Assembly: GCF_965363235.1 (NCBI RefSeq)
Contig: NC_134848.1
Location: forward strand, 59,606,181-59,670,180
Direction: 5' to 3'
Length of the DNA: 64,000 nucleotides
Origin: Mytilus galloprovincialis
Lineage: Eukaryota; Mollusca; Bivalvia; Mytilida; Mytilidae
This document shows, in pieces, positions 10,701-25,700 of this stretch. The position numbers and the translations under genes are program-made. The notes under the pieces were generated by a model. The model was given only the letters and a program-made list of their open reading frames with translations. It was not told where the DNA came from and searched no databases. Within the stretch, counting starts at the first letter, position 1; every line of letters begins with the position of its first letter.

Positions 10701-13700
10701 TGTGTTTTAACACCACTTTTAAGCACTGCATTTAGGCTATTACGTGGCGACAGTTATTGTTGGTGGAGGAAGCCGGAGTGCTTTGAGAAAACCACCGACC
10801 TTTGATAGGAAAACTGACAATACTAGTCAATTAAGATTGTAGTCGAGTGCATCCTCAGTGTTGACTGGCTAGTGGTTACAGTAGTAACTACTTAAAACAC
10901 TCGGCCACAGAGGCCCCTCGGTTTAAAAAGTCATTGGACGGTTATATACAGGTATATTGATATTATATTTTAAAATGTTTTGTAAATTTGTAAACTCGTG
11001 ATGAAACACAGTTATATTCCTATTATTCTAACGAATAATACGACATATAGGAGATGTACATATTTTAAAAACACATAACACATACAAAAATACTGACAAC
11101 AGTCACTATAGTACAGTCTATGTTTTTTATTCTCGAAAATATACAGGTTTATTTGCTGTACGTTTTAAGTAGTTCTTTACTCAGAACCTGTATCCAACCT
11201 CACGGTATTTTGTATTTATTGTCTTTATTCAAACACTTCACCATGAATTTTCTGGTTTTATCTTGAAGGTTTTACCCGTCAGGAAATTTGTCGTTCGTGA
11301 GAGATCTTTCAATGTTATTGCTGTATTTATTCACAAGTTCGATTTGGAGCTTTATTTATGTACCAACATGTATTCTTTTCTTGTGTATATTCGTTGCAGT
11401 CAAATCTCCTTTCGTTCATCCTTTGTGTAGTGTAAACACAAATGCATAGAGCAAAGTTCCTCTATTGATTTGGTTCGCCATCAAAGCGAAAGGAATTGAA
11501 ATCATACTTCAAAAAGAACACCAAGGCAAAATAAAAGAAGAGAATAGACCAAAAGACAAACAACAGTATAATATAGAAAACTAACGACTGAGCACAGGGA
11601 CCCAGGCCAACCAAGGATGATCTCATGTGTTCCCAAAGGATCGATAACCATATCCTGTATCACATGTGACACCCTTCGTGTTGTTCATGGAATATAAACC
11701 TGTACAAGGAAAGATTTAAATCGGAAATAATACTGTTGCATTATATTATTACTCTGTTGTATTTTATCAATGTAGTCTATCTGGTTTTGTTTTCCTTGAA
11801 CTTATAATACAGGTTACCAAGACTTCCACGGAGAGAAAAATAATAAGAGGTAGAGTTCTTGGGTTTGCATCTGCATAAGGCTTTGTATTAGCCTACATTT
11901 CAACGGTCGTCACTAACTTTTATACTATCATTTCGATAAAAGGGCGGTTCCAACCTTGACCAAAATCATCATTTTGTCTAGGAACTGAAGTGTTATGCAC
12001 AATTGGACCAACATTATTTGAAGATGTCTTTCATGTTAAAAGACGGAAGGATATGTCTCTAGCTATGGCAATAAACTATTCTGATTCGATGACAGATGAT
12101 ATCGGTATAACCGTTTCACAGATGATATTGGTTCCTTATGTAGTAACTTCATAACCCTTCCCTTTTCTCGAATGTGACCTACCAAATTAAACTATTTACC
12201 GCATGTGTAATAACATAAGCAACACGGCGTGTGCAACATGTGGACCAGGATATGCTTATTCTTTCGGAGCACCTGAGATCACACCAGTTTTTGGTGGGGT
12301 TCGTGTTACTTAGTTTTCAGATTTCTATGTTGTGTCTTCTGTCCTATTATTTGTCTGGTTATTTTTTTGTTTTTTTTTGTAGCCATGGCGTTGTCAGGTT
12401 ATTTTCAATCTATGAGTTTGACTATACCTCTGGAATTATTCGTCCCTCTTTTCTGATCAAACAAAGCAAAATACTGTCTCTTGCATTATTAACTTTTTTG
12501 TCTAGGAACTGGAGTGTTATACACAATTGGACCAAAATTATTTGAAGATGTATTTCATGTTAAAAGACGGAAGGATATGACTCTAGCTATGGCAATAGAC
12601 TATACTGGTTCTATGGCAGATGATATTGATGCTGTAAAAAAATATGTGTTAGAACTGTTAACAAATACCGTAGGATCTGCTAATGAGCCTGCTGATTATG
12701 TTCTATCTTTGTTTCATGATCCAGGTAGGAATTGTTTTATCATGTTTTTGACATTTTGACTCTAAAAATTGTTACTTTCTGAATTGGTAAAATGGACATA
12801 ATGTCTTTATATTTGTTATACTTAGCGTCTTTGATTTTATATTATGTAGATTGTAACCCCTCATTTTTCTATGACATGATTATTAGAGTAAACGAAAAGA
12901 AATATATATATATACAACTCGTCTAAACCTCAACCCAACAATGTTAGATCTGTTAATTTGCTTTCGCTTTTTTTTGTTCTTCCCTCTCCGGGATTCGAAC
13001 CCATGCTACTGAGATATCGTGACACTAAATCGCCTGCACTGTAGCCGTCCTGCTAGTCCACACGACAACCTCGGTTTCATTAAAAATTAGGCTTTCGGTG
13101 GCTGGGTGTTACCTTTCCACGTCAGTTTTAATCTAGCGTCGTACTACAGTACATGATATACAAGGCATGGAGATGTAATTTTTACAGATCAGCTAAAATA
13201 TCTATAGTAAAGGATCCTACAAATTAATGTAAGATACAGTCACAGAAAATAATTATATTTATAAGTACGTCTGAGCCAGTGACAACTCTACAACAGATTT
13301 TTCCATCGGATCACCAGCAGTGATGGTGATACATGGCTGTGTACATTATGTATATACAGCTCGTCTAAACATCAACCCAACAATGTTTGATCTGTAAATT
13401 TGCTTTCGCAAATTTTTTGTTCTTCCCTCGCCGGTATTCGAACCCTTGCTACTGAGATATCGTGACACCAAATCGCCTGCACTGTAGCCGTCCCGCTAGA
13501 CCACTATATTTTACTAATTATTTTAGAAAGCTGGAATTCTGCCTATAAGTACGATGATGGGTATGAAATGATAAAAAAGGTTCAAACAATTGAATCAGTC
13601 GGTGGTGATAATCCAGATTGTCCTGAATATGCAGCAGCGGGGATGTTAGCAGGTATTATATAAACATCATCATGAATTGCTTATTACATTCAAGCTATTT

Positions 13701-16700
13701 TAAATTTGTGGGATTGCTTTCCCATTGGCAATGATACCACACCTTCTGATATTATATCAGATATAGAAATACTGTTTTAGTGATATCAAATAAAGTTCAC
13801 GTTTCCTCCAATATGAAACTTTATTTTTAATATTTTATACTGATGAATAAAACAAAAATCATGCTCTCTGGTAGGACTAGTACATCTCCAATCGCAAAAT
13901 GAAGGGACAATATGTAAAACCTTATGTATAAGAGAAATGTATCAAACAGTTGTTAATAATATTGACTGAAATTTCCCTTTTATCTGTTATTCGGTGAAGT
14001 TAGTAAATGATTTTCATTTCAGTTTTTTCTGTGTATTTTTTTACGTTCTGAGGAACAAAATGTTAGTTTAAACATATTTATTTATAGTGGATCTGGAAAC
14101 ATCACAACTTATATCAATCCCTTTCAACTATGCGGGTGCGAGTTATGCCTTGTAGCAGCGTTAATCTGCTCTTTTTTAAATCTTCAAGGTGTCTTTGACG
14201 TGCAAGAAAAAAATACTCCAAAGGTTAATGCCGTTATGTCGTGCCCAACAGAATTTAATAAAATACAACTTTATTAATCCAGTTTCACAATTGGGTTATT
14301 GGCTTCTAAACCTGAATATTGTTTTGATGGTAGTTCTATATTTTCGCGTGTACAAATAAACACATTATTTAAGGCAAAAACACACATTGTGCAAATGGTT
14401 TCTGTAAGTTGACTGATTAATCAGTAATTCTGAATGTGTTAAATGTTTATTTGGGTGTGTGATATCACATGCATGAAAATGATGAAATCGTTTCATTGCA
14501 CAGCAATAGAACTGATGAGAGATGATTCACCTCTGTATGTATTTACGGATGCAGACGCAAAAGATGCCGAACGCATGCAAGAAGTCATTGATGCAGCCAA
14601 AGCAAAGAATATCTCAGTATCTTCATTGTTAACCAGTCAGTGTGATCTCAAAAAACGATCAGCATTAGGTTTGTATATTTATGATGAAAATGAAACTGTG
14701 GTAATCTGTATATGCTGTTTACTTAAAAACAATTGAAGGTATTTATCCCAATTGGCATACATATCTCTGACATTATAATTAACATTGTTCAAACATTTTA
14801 AAGTCATTGCACTTGTTAAAATCCTACATATTTGTTTCCCTTCTCGGCTCATTGACCGACATAAAATTTAACTAAGCAGAATACTTCTGAATATTTAGGC
14901 ATTATAAGAATAAGTGTTTTCATTGGCATTAAAACAATTCTCCACATTTTACCAATTGACATTGATGTTTACAACCATTGGTCATCGTACGGCATTTAAC
15001 AATGAGCAAAACCCATACTACAAAGCTTTTACAGGCCCCATTATTGAAAGATGCAAAACAATTCAAACGAAAAAATAAAATAAGAAGGTCAATAAACAGT
15101 TAAAGAGCATTTAAAATGAGTAGACAAAGTTTTTGCTGAATCTAAATTAAGCTTAAGTTGCTATGCCAAAATGTTAAAAAAACCCTCAGTTTTTCGAATT
15201 TACTTCTAAAGTTTTATAGGACCAGCAAATTGACACAAAATGATGTATGAAGATATGGCATGTAATTAAAAGCTGTCATCAATGAATCTATCAATGTTAA
15301 CTTATCCTTGACCTTTAAAATAATTGCAAGTGTGTTAAGTCAGCTTAAATTTTAAAAGTGTATTCTGTTATTTTAGGTCGGCATGAAAGGTCTGCATCAT
15401 CATTGTCATTTTTCCAACAAATAGCTGAAGCAACTGGTGGAAGTGTTTATGAAACGGACAAAGAAAACATTGGAAATGTCCTAGACACTGTTATAGGGGT
15501 AAAATCTTATTCTGTTTTTAGTTATGTTGTTCAAAGCTACACCTAACATTAGGACTTCAGTTGTAAGAACTCAATATCAGTTCGTAAAAATCAAGAATAT
15601 TTCTATGCATGACAGACAAGTAGTTTATCTTATGTTATTAAAGTTTTATAAAAAAGACCGAACGGTTCAACATTTAACGGATTTGTAGGATCTGATTTTC
15701 ATTGGAAAAAAAAGGTAAGATTTTCTTTAATATTGTAGGAAACATTTCCGTCTAGTGAAATAATAATAGACTCGTTTGACTGGTCTTCTGCTGAAACTGA
15801 TGATCAAAATATTACTGTTGATAGTACGATCACAGTGCTCAAAATTAGTGTCACTGGGTCATCTGCAGAAACAGACGGAGATATATATTATGCTAATGGT
15901 AAGTTATATTTGTAGTAAGTTTGGGTATAAGTGTATTTACCATTTGAAAGTAATTGTGTTATTTTTGAAGATGGAGGTACAATTTGTGTTTTGAGTGGCA
16001 GCCTTAAAATTAGTACCACGATAATGTAATAGAAAACATGTCCGCTAGCCAACAGTTACGATCAGACCCACTTTTCTTCGTCAGTGGCTGATTAAGACAT
16101 TATTCGTGTAAACAGCGTGGTGCAATATAGCGACAGATAGAAGTCACGCCCTCTCCGAATACATCCTAAATGACCAATGAAAACACTTGTACTCAGAGGT
16201 ATAAAAATTACTATCCAATGTTTGATCGTGTTTACTAATTTCATGAAGCAGAAACCGCATTACTATACGTTGACCTTCCAACATTAGCACATAGATAGCA
16301 CACACAAATTTAATTCAATTAAAACATTAAGAACTTGAAACGAATCAATAGATATCGCCCTTAGTTTTTTGGGTTATGACGCAGAATAATCACGGGGCAA
16401 TTGTTTATTTATATTTATACGTGATCATGTAGGACCGTTTTTGATTGGATGTAGCTAGTTACAACTGCGTCAAATGGAAATCACTACTTTGTGGATTACA
16501 AATACTGACCTAACTTTACAATGATGAAGAGGGGCAGGTTAGATCGTAAACCAGCAACGATCGACGAAGGGAAGACTTCATATGAAAAGAACTGAAAAAT
16601 AAATATAATGATTTAAATTTAACAGCTAAAATATAAGCTATTAGCTGATTCAACGAGTGTGTTTCAATCTGTAAAATTTACTCAATTAAGCAATAACGGT

Positions 16701-19700
16701 TTTTGGGCATTATCTGTTGTTTATGACATCATTTACCATGGTAATAACCATATATATAATACAGTACAAACTTATACTATATCTTCACAGTAAAATATAT
16801 TGATATCTCTATATCTTCAAGTTTTGCATGATTTATATTGGTGTGATTTTCATTTAATGTATACATAAGTTGCACAATCCCTATTGATAAAGTGTAAAAT
16901 GATAGAAGAAGCATTAATTACAATTATGACAGTACAACTGCGCAATAATCCCAAAACATCTCTTTATTTGGTTGAAAAACTGCAGTTTTCTGTGTAACGT
17001 CTTATGAGGTGTTGCTTGTTTTTTAATTGATTTTTTTTCCCATTATTTAGTATGTTTTCAGTCTTTTGTTGTATGTCCTTTGGTTTCTTCATCTTTCTCT
17101 CAAGAATAAAGCTGTTTGGCATTCACATCCAAAAGATACAACTGCAGAATCAGTATTTAAACGATAAAAATAATTAGTTGCTGGTAACTTCAAATTGAAG
17201 TTATTTTAAGTATATCCTTGAGTATATACCTTTGCAAGATTTTCATTGGTATGATTTATAAAGTGGACAAACATGCTTATGAATTTGAGAAGACACAGGA
17301 TTCCACTTTAGCGGAAGCTTTGTTGAAATAAATAGCTACTCATATTTACCTTTTTTCACGCCATTTATGCCTTTGTTTATAGCCTGTAGGAATCTATATT
17401 TTAAATTTTATAAATTTTATAATAGGTACATTGGAGACATACACATCTGGAAAGTCAACAAGAATATATACCTCATCAGGCGAAACCATTATATCTATCC
17501 AGGTATAATACTTATAAATTTGTACATTTACAGAACCCTGCAACAATTATAATAACGTATAACTCAAAGTAAAAAATAGAAAGATAATGATACGGAAACA
17601 GCATCTGAAAGAAAGAGTTTTAACAAAATACATAGTCATGGTACGTTTTCATTTGGAAACAATGTATCTACCACAAGCTCTGGTCCGTTATGGGTCTATA
17701 CTTATTCAAGTTCAATTTACAGACCAGAAACTATAAAACGTCAGCTATAAATTTGAACTAAATTAACTAATTTGACTTAAATTGTGGGTGGAAATAATTC
17801 TTTGTTGTTCAAGATTACAAATACGTTACATAAGTGCGTCACTGTCTGTAAAGTCCTGTGCTGTCTGACGTTGATGAAAGAAGTTCGATGTTGTTCTGCA
17901 GTTTGCATGTTGTGTCGACTATTATATTATTTGTTTTCGCGTTTCTCTGTGATGGCGTTCTTGCGTGTGTCTGTCTGTGTGTGTGTGTGTGTATTGCTAC
18001 CACGTTATTTTGTCATTTTAGCGATGTTTTGTCATATAAGCGGGAGGTTTTGCTTCCAATAAAAACAGATTCAACCCATCATTTTTTTCTTAAAATATCC
18101 TGTACCAAATCAGGAATATGCATTTGTTATGAAATAGTTTGTTTCTATGTATGGTAACGTTTGTTTGTGTGCCCTTCCGTGTTCTTGGTGTTCCTTTGTT
18201 TTCAGGACAACAACTTGTTCTGCTATAATTGAACTTTATGGTATTAACTTAATCTATGTAAAAATGTAACAATAACATTTGTATTGCAAATACATCTAAA
18301 CCATTACTATCTATAATACTAAAATAACGAGGTCCAATTTGTCAGCCGTCATCGGTTAAAAACGACAAATCAAAGAATTCAATTTTATATATAGCCAATA
18401 TAGGATAATGGTGTTGATTAAAAATTACACCACTCCAGACCCTTTTGTTTTCCATATAATTAATAGTGGCAATAATTAACGAGTTCCGGGTCGAATCCGT
18501 CACCGATACCAATAGTATATTCACCTGTTACCTATTACATTATCTGTACGTTCCGCATCTGACAGGCGCACCATCAAACGGTGTATTTAGGATTTTGCTA
18601 TATACACGGGTCATAATTACAGGGTTGCAGTACTAATTCAATCATTGACAAATTGTTCCCTATTGTAGTATTCAGTTAGTAAGACTTTCCAAGATGACAA
18701 TACGAATATTAAAATTCTGGACTTAAAATAAAGCGTATAAGCAGTTTTCAATTTGTTAGCGGGCATGACGTAAAACAGATTATCAAATGATTCAATTTTA
18801 TTTATAACTAATATAGGACAATGCTGTTGATAAAACAAATACTCCCTACCGGGACCTTTTGTTTTCCAAATAATTAATATTACCAATAATTGAGAAGTTC
18901 CAGGTCGACGGGTTCAACTCATAGTTATATACTTTAATTCAGTCACGGACCCGCGATATCACGGATGTGTTCTAGTTTAAATTAACTTTGCTGTATTTCT
19001 GGCAATCAAAATGTCATTATGTATTTAGCATCCACCAGGTAGTATCATGAAGCTAAGAAGGAATGTTATCAACGACTGGAAGGTAAATATTACAGCACAG
19101 AGCTCTATCAAGATAGACAGTGAACTATTAGAACACACAGATACTAGTGAGATGGTTTCTCTGAAGGGAAGTCCAATTATGGGTAACTATTTTTTCAAAT
19201 ATTCATATCTACCATATCATTGATGATTTTTAAGGTTTCATCAATTTGTGTAGTTGAATAATTAGAGACCGATTATGTGTAAAAGCAAATGCATTCTCGT
19301 GGAAAATGATTTTAAACAGTTTTTGTTTCAACCCCACACAGCTTGCCATAAAAAAAGGTGGTTGATATAGTTAACGTACAGCTGAAGCCGATATAACACA
19401 ATATGTGATAAATGTAGTTTTTACTTTTACAATGTTTTAGTCACAAACTTTCAAATGTCTGTAAATTGAAGACATAATTGTCGCTAATAAAAGAGTTTGT
19501 ATTTATTTCTAATATTTACCATTTTTTTTACAGATAGCAACTATACTGTTGCTTTGTCTGTGTATGGCTTTGGATCAAATGGTACATGTCACACAATTGC
19601 ATTGACCGATAGTACCGGAAATGTAATATCGTCACACGAGGCTTCGCAGTTGCAGCGAGATTTCGATACGTTGTGTGCTGCAACTTTCAGAACGCCACAT

Positions 19701-22700
19701 GCTGTAAGTTTATTTTGATTTAACTAAATTTACCTCAGTATAAAAATTAAGGATATATACCCACTAGTCTTTTTCCATGTTTTATTTTAGGAATTTAATG
19801 TTAAACGAATAAACGTTGTATTCAATCAAACTAGTAATACAAACAAAGTTAAAAAAAAAAAATCGAAACATTTCCTTTTGATGGATTGCCCTTATTCCAT
19901 GTCCGTGTTAAGCTTTACTTTCAGTCTTTACTGCTTTGATTAGATCTTCATAGTTTGTTCAATGTTTTTGATTTTTAAATTTATTCACATGGAGCATCAT
20001 TTGAGTCATTAATTGTCAAAATGTACACTAGTTACAATTGGTTCTGTTATCATTATCAATCCTAATTTTTGTAGAATGTTTCTTTGTAAAATTAATAAGA
20101 CGTTATCAGCATGTTATAAAAGGTCACATTGCAGGGGGTGGTCTAGGCTTGTATCCCGTTTGTAATTTCACGTGTCCAGATCGACTCCATTTCTCGTTTT
20201 TTTCTTAAATATATGAATTTCACCTTATACGCTACAACAAACAAAACAACCAATTCCGCATCACGTTTGGACTCCAATGAGACCCATGTTAACTACTGTG
20301 TGATGATTTGTCAAATTTATTAATCAGTAGCAGAATTCTGATAACCGTAAACAACTATACTTAACAGCATTTCTTTTTGAGAGTTTATAAAATACATCAT
20401 ATTCATTTCAGGAATTCCGAGTTAAACTTTATGGGAATGATGATAGTGGGAGACCATTCACAAGGAAGCTCTCGGAGCTATACAAACCTGCAATTGTTGA
20501 ACTTATCATTACAGCATCAACTGGTAGGTTTACTTTTCTACATTGGCTAGAGGTTTAGGGGGAGGGTTGAGATCTCATAAACATGTTTAACCCCGCCGCA
20601 TTTTTGCGCCTGTCCGAAGTCAGGATCCTCTGGCCTTTGTTAGTCTTATTTAGTATTATTTTAATTTTAGTTTCTTGTGTACAATTTGGAAATAAGTATG
20701 GCGTTCATTATCACTGAACTAGTATATATTTGTTTAGGGGCCAGCTGAAGGACGCCTCCGGGTGCGGGAATGTCTCGCTGCATTGAAGACCTGTTGGTGA
20801 CCTTCTGCTGTTGTTTTTTCTATGTTCGGGTTGTTGTCTCTTTGACACATTCCCCATTTTCATTCTCAATATTATTTTATATCAGGTTCAGAGGGGCATT
20901 GGTTGGGGTATCTCAACAAACATATTTGAATAATGACGTCCGTCCTGAGATTCAAATACATCCAAATTTTTATTTTAATAGAAAATCGTAACCCAATTAT
21001 ATTTTCCTTCTAGACATGTGATAAGATTTTTATCAAACTTTTCAAGAATTGTCTATCTACATCGAATGTTTAAAATCCTTCAGTATTAAAAAAGTACAGA
21101 AATGAATTATCAGGTTGTTCCAGTCGGAGAAATAAATGCCATTCGAAATAAGTTGGCCAATTTTCGTGTTATTTAAAAAAATATATAATACTTTATTCTT
21201 GAGATTTTGATTTAATTTCATTGTTCTTTTATTTGTAAATTAGTAACAAGCGTAGTGATTAAAACATACACACAATAAAGGACAGACATAAACATTATCA
21301 GTACGAAATGACAAAGAGAAAAAAATATATACATATTATTTGAAAGTAATGAATCAATGATATAGGGACTAACGGTTGAAGTATGTGCCTTTTTACGACT
21401 CCACGGTTATTTTTCCTTCAGTCATCGACTTCTCGCACTGTAAATTTATAATACACACCAGTAGCTAATTACTATCAAGTTAAATATGTGTAAATTCCTA
21501 CAAAATATCATATATGTAACATCAATATTGTTTTCAGATGATGTTATAATTGGAAAGGAAAGGCTGATTGGTTATGAAGTTAAAAATTGCGGTACTGTGA
21601 CAGAGACGTATCAAGTGTCAATATCAGATGACCATTCATTTGTCCACGGATCCACAACTGTAGGGTACACACTTCTTTCAGGGGATGGTGCTAATGGAAC
21701 CTTTGCTGTTAAGCCTACCACACCCTCTGTTATATTGTATGTATCACTTGTTTGAATTTTTCGAAAAACTAAGGATTTTCTTACCCCAGGAGTAGATTAC
21801 CTTAGCCAAATTTGGCACAACTTTTAGGAATTTTTGATCCTCAATGCTCTTCAACTTTGTATTTATTTGGCTTTTTAACTATTTTGATTTGAGCGTCACT
21901 TATGAGTCTTATATAGACGAAACTCGCGTCTGGCGTATAAAATTATAATCCTGGTACTTTTGATAACTATTAATAAGAAAATACTTCGTTTGAAAATCCG
22001 TTCATATCAATCCCCAAATTCAAATACATTACAAACATGTTTTAGTCCGTCATGACGATCCGATCATATAAACGATATAATAAAAATAAAAGTTCCTTCT
22101 ACAAATGCATAATTTAATGGCAAATTATTTTATGTAAAGATCTCTAAAAACTATTGTTGGTTTCGTTTCTTTATTTTAAATATGAACATTTCTCGTTCGT
22201 TTAAATTGTTTTTTTCGGGGCTTTTAATAACTGACTATGCGGTATGAATTTTGCTAATTTTTTTTTGTTCGTACGGTGCCCTATAGTTGTTACCTTCTAT
22301 GTCATTTCGGTTGTTATTTGTCAAACATACCACATCTTCTTTTTTAAATACATTTCTTTAACATTTCCATTTGTATTTCAGTTCATATACAATAGATGTT
22401 TCAATGGTATCAAATGGAGATGTTCAACAAAGTATAACCAGGAAACTTGTGGTTTGTACAATATTTTTAACGATACTATTGTTTTTTGTAGTAATAAACC
22501 ATTACTGTTAGCTGTCTCTAGGTTCAGTTTTGTCAGTTTTACTGTTCAATTTATTTGCTATTTCCTTTTCTTATATTCATTATAGATATACCGTACAACG
22601 CTTGATATGACGCATACTTACAATTAACAATTGACAAGTTTTGGTCCAATATAATAAATATATACTGGTCAATCCTTTCATTAAATTTTTTTCCCCATAC

Positions 22701-25700
22701 CTAATATTTTAAAAAGGAATATGCACTGTATTTAAGCCTGAAATTCACAGGAGCTATAGCCCATGGGCATTTTTTTTAACATCTAATGCGTTTAACACAT
22801 ACATATAATCAAAAGGCCTTTGACGACAATTAGTCTGATTGAAAACCAGCAGGACCAAACTACGACAAAAACAATTTTATATGGCAACAGGATTAAGAAC
22901 ATTGCATAATAGTTAGTAATTTTGAGAAATTTATCCCATTTTTCTTGAACACAAATGAATTAGAAGACGTGGTATTAGTGCAAAGGAGACAGTTCCCCAT
23001 CAAAATCCAATTGTATAAAAAGTTAACAATTATAGGTAAAAGTACGGCTTTCAACAGAAAGCATGTTTGTCAATTTTAATATACATCTTCAAATTTTCCT
23101 TTGTATTAGGTAACAGATGTTGAGAGACCTGATTGTACTGTTGTACATACGGATGGATTGTGTGGTATATCATCGCTTAATACAGCTAATTGTTCGTTAT
23201 ATCCATGGACCGCTTTAGCGGAAGTGACCTTTTCCGGGACACTGTTAGATAGTATATCATCCACTGTTGGAATGTCAGTAAAATTGTCTCATGTCAATAT
23301 AACGGGATTATCAACTGGACCAATAACTGTTAACATCAGGTGAGTGCATGGCTCTTACAATAAAAAAGAAGTTTTTATAAACATGAGTGACAATCGTATG
23401 AGAAAAGGGGTTTACATATAAATTTTCATGTATGTGCAACCATTCTTATAAGTTAACTTTCTGGTTATGCACAAAGTAAAAAATATTTAATAACTTTAAA
23501 TTCATCATTTTAACTTCTGATTAAATATCTTTAAGAAATTCATTTATATTCATTACTAATGTTGTCTGAATTGTCATTTAACACCAGCAATCAAAAAATC
23601 CACAAATGTTAAGAACAAAATGTATCATATCAATATTTGTCGTCACGGCATGTTTCTTAAATGACCCAAAGTATGCTGAGTTTAATATTTGAAGAGAAAA
23701 TTAGAAAACGCTGCAAAGCATAAAAACAAGATGAACAATAACAAGGATGCATAAACACAGAGCTCATATTCTTATATGTTTTCAGTGGTGACTGTTGTAC
23801 ACCATCGTTACACGTTAATGTGATCGATGTTGATGGATTTATATCACAGTGTGGTCTATCATTTGGTGATGGCCAGTCAGTTCAATCAGTAGAGGTTGTG
23901 TCTGAACCTTCCGGATCTTCGGTAAGTTATTGATTTATGACATGCACATGAAACATTTGATAAAAAACAGCACTTCCATGATTGTTTACTAAACTATAAA
24001 CCAGATACCTTTATCGGGGTTGGCAAATATTTGTCTTACTTACCTATCTACTGGTTATGTTTGTTCTTTTTTATTGACGAACCGTAATTCCTACATTGTA
24101 GATTATTATATCATTGTTGTACGCCACACATTTCAACCGTTAGTGTCGTCTGTGTTTTCATTCATAACAACAGGAACATGAATAATAACTGTCTTTATTT
24201 TATCCCGTACAAAGGGATTGTAATTTTGGAATGTTAATAGAACACAAGGAACGTTTGAGAAGTAGGGGTACACAATTTTCATTGACATCGGCCACCTTTA
24301 TGTCACATTAGAAAGCGTGGTACTTTAACTAAGCTAGAACTCAGAATAACCAAAACATGAATGCGTACATTTATACATCCTGCATAGCCTAACAGACCTA
24401 CCTAGGAATTTAATGTCTGCTTTGAGAAATCCAAACGTCCATAGTTGTATAGCTTCGAAGATGCCATTGATATGAAAATTCGTTATTATATATAGTTGCA
24501 AGTACTAAACAACAGCCACATTGAAGCAGGGAAAAGCCATCCGATTTCATTGTATTTTCAGCTTTTACATTCAATATAGGGTTTTGTGTCGGTTCATGTT
24601 CTGTCTTTGAAGACATCATGTTGTCTGTCATTTTACGACTGATTGTTTTTGATTGTCCCGTCGTATCGTATTCATCTGAGTTAAAGCTGCTGGAGCATAG
24701 CTGTTGTCACAATAACAGAATTCTGTGTTGGTTACCATCCAAATTTTGTGAATACAAAGGAACTACATGTATAAACAACTGCCATACAAATGGGAAGTTT
24801 AACTTGGTATTAAACCAGGTACAAAATGTATAACTCACTACTTACTTCGGCAAATGCTCAAGTTAGGCATATGACATTTGCTTTTTACTTGTTCTGTTGA
24901 TTAATAACGTATGGTTTTGTCAGTTTCTATGGACCTCTCGTTTATGAATTTGCATTGGAGTTAGAATATTTGTTACAGTTTCTGTAGAAACAAACCTGAT
25001 AATTGGTTGAATATAGTATTGCTAAAATATCACTCTACCATGTCTACCTTCCCCCGCTAGCAGCAAATGTGACTTATCAGACGGGAGTTTGTGTGATGGA
25101 TTGTATGTTGCTTGGTCTATCTAAAATGTTCAGCGAAGTGTTTTATATTTTATACGGTTTATATTATATTGCAGACATCATATTATTTTTTTTCTAGGCT
25201 TTTGTAATCTTCGCTACAGTTTCTTATAATTGCTTCTTTCAGAACAAGCCATTGTTCATCCTGACTTACACTTGTTCTAGGTTAAAACAGTGCCCACATA
25301 TAGGCGTCTCTGAGTATATATATGCCGGTCAAACCAATGACCTTGAATGCTTTGCGCTGTAGGAAGGTATAGCAAAAATTTTGAACTCAAAAGCAAATTC
25401 CAAAAGGGGACATTTATAAAAATTGACAAAATCAAAGAGAGGGTAAAATTCTTTGATTGTTGTAGGCAATTTAAAACATAATATTCTGCTCTTACAAAAG
25501 CTAATGAAGTCCTATATTTAGGTTGTTCCATCTTGTAGAATACGCCTTCATTATCCATTGTATATTTGTTCTTGTCCTTAATATGGACGCTAATACTACC
25601 AACTAAATGTACACAAAATAAAATTTAATCTCTTTTATCCATTATTGATGTACTCAAAATAAGAATAATTAAAATATAACCATTGTGTTTTTCATGTTGT

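Larger units (their letters stand above)
12506..13652 (+). other. vWA core exons 7-8 with MIDAS first motif
   Basis: Exon 7 (12506-12724) encodes LFEDVFHVKRRKDM, then MAIDYTGSMADDI: the strand, the metal-binding D-x-T-G-S turn and the start of helix 1. Exon 8 (13527-13652) encodes the GGDNPDCPEYAAAGML segment, characteristic of hemicentin/VWA7-type vWA domains, where it stands in for the usual MIDAS Thr loop. Exon 9 (14504-14668) completes the fold with LYVFTDADAKD. All boundaries are phase 1. Confidence 0.85.

Noticed and set aside
11818..11854. Possible mini-exon encoding GYQDFHGEKNNK between exons 6 and 7
   Set aside because: It has an acceptor and a GTAGAG donor, but its 37-nt length would put exon 7 (and the exon 7 copy) out of frame and into stops.
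12975..13060. tRNA gene candidate (GGTTCGAATCC on the - strand)
   Set aside because: The B-box is present but no cloverleaf forms. A diverged second copy with the same non-tRNA tail shows it is a SINE.
22244..22585. 113-codon frame across exon 17
   Set aside because: It reads exon 17 in the wrong frame. The correct frame (SYTIDVSMVSNGDVQQSITRK) is fixed by the phases of exons 16 and 18.
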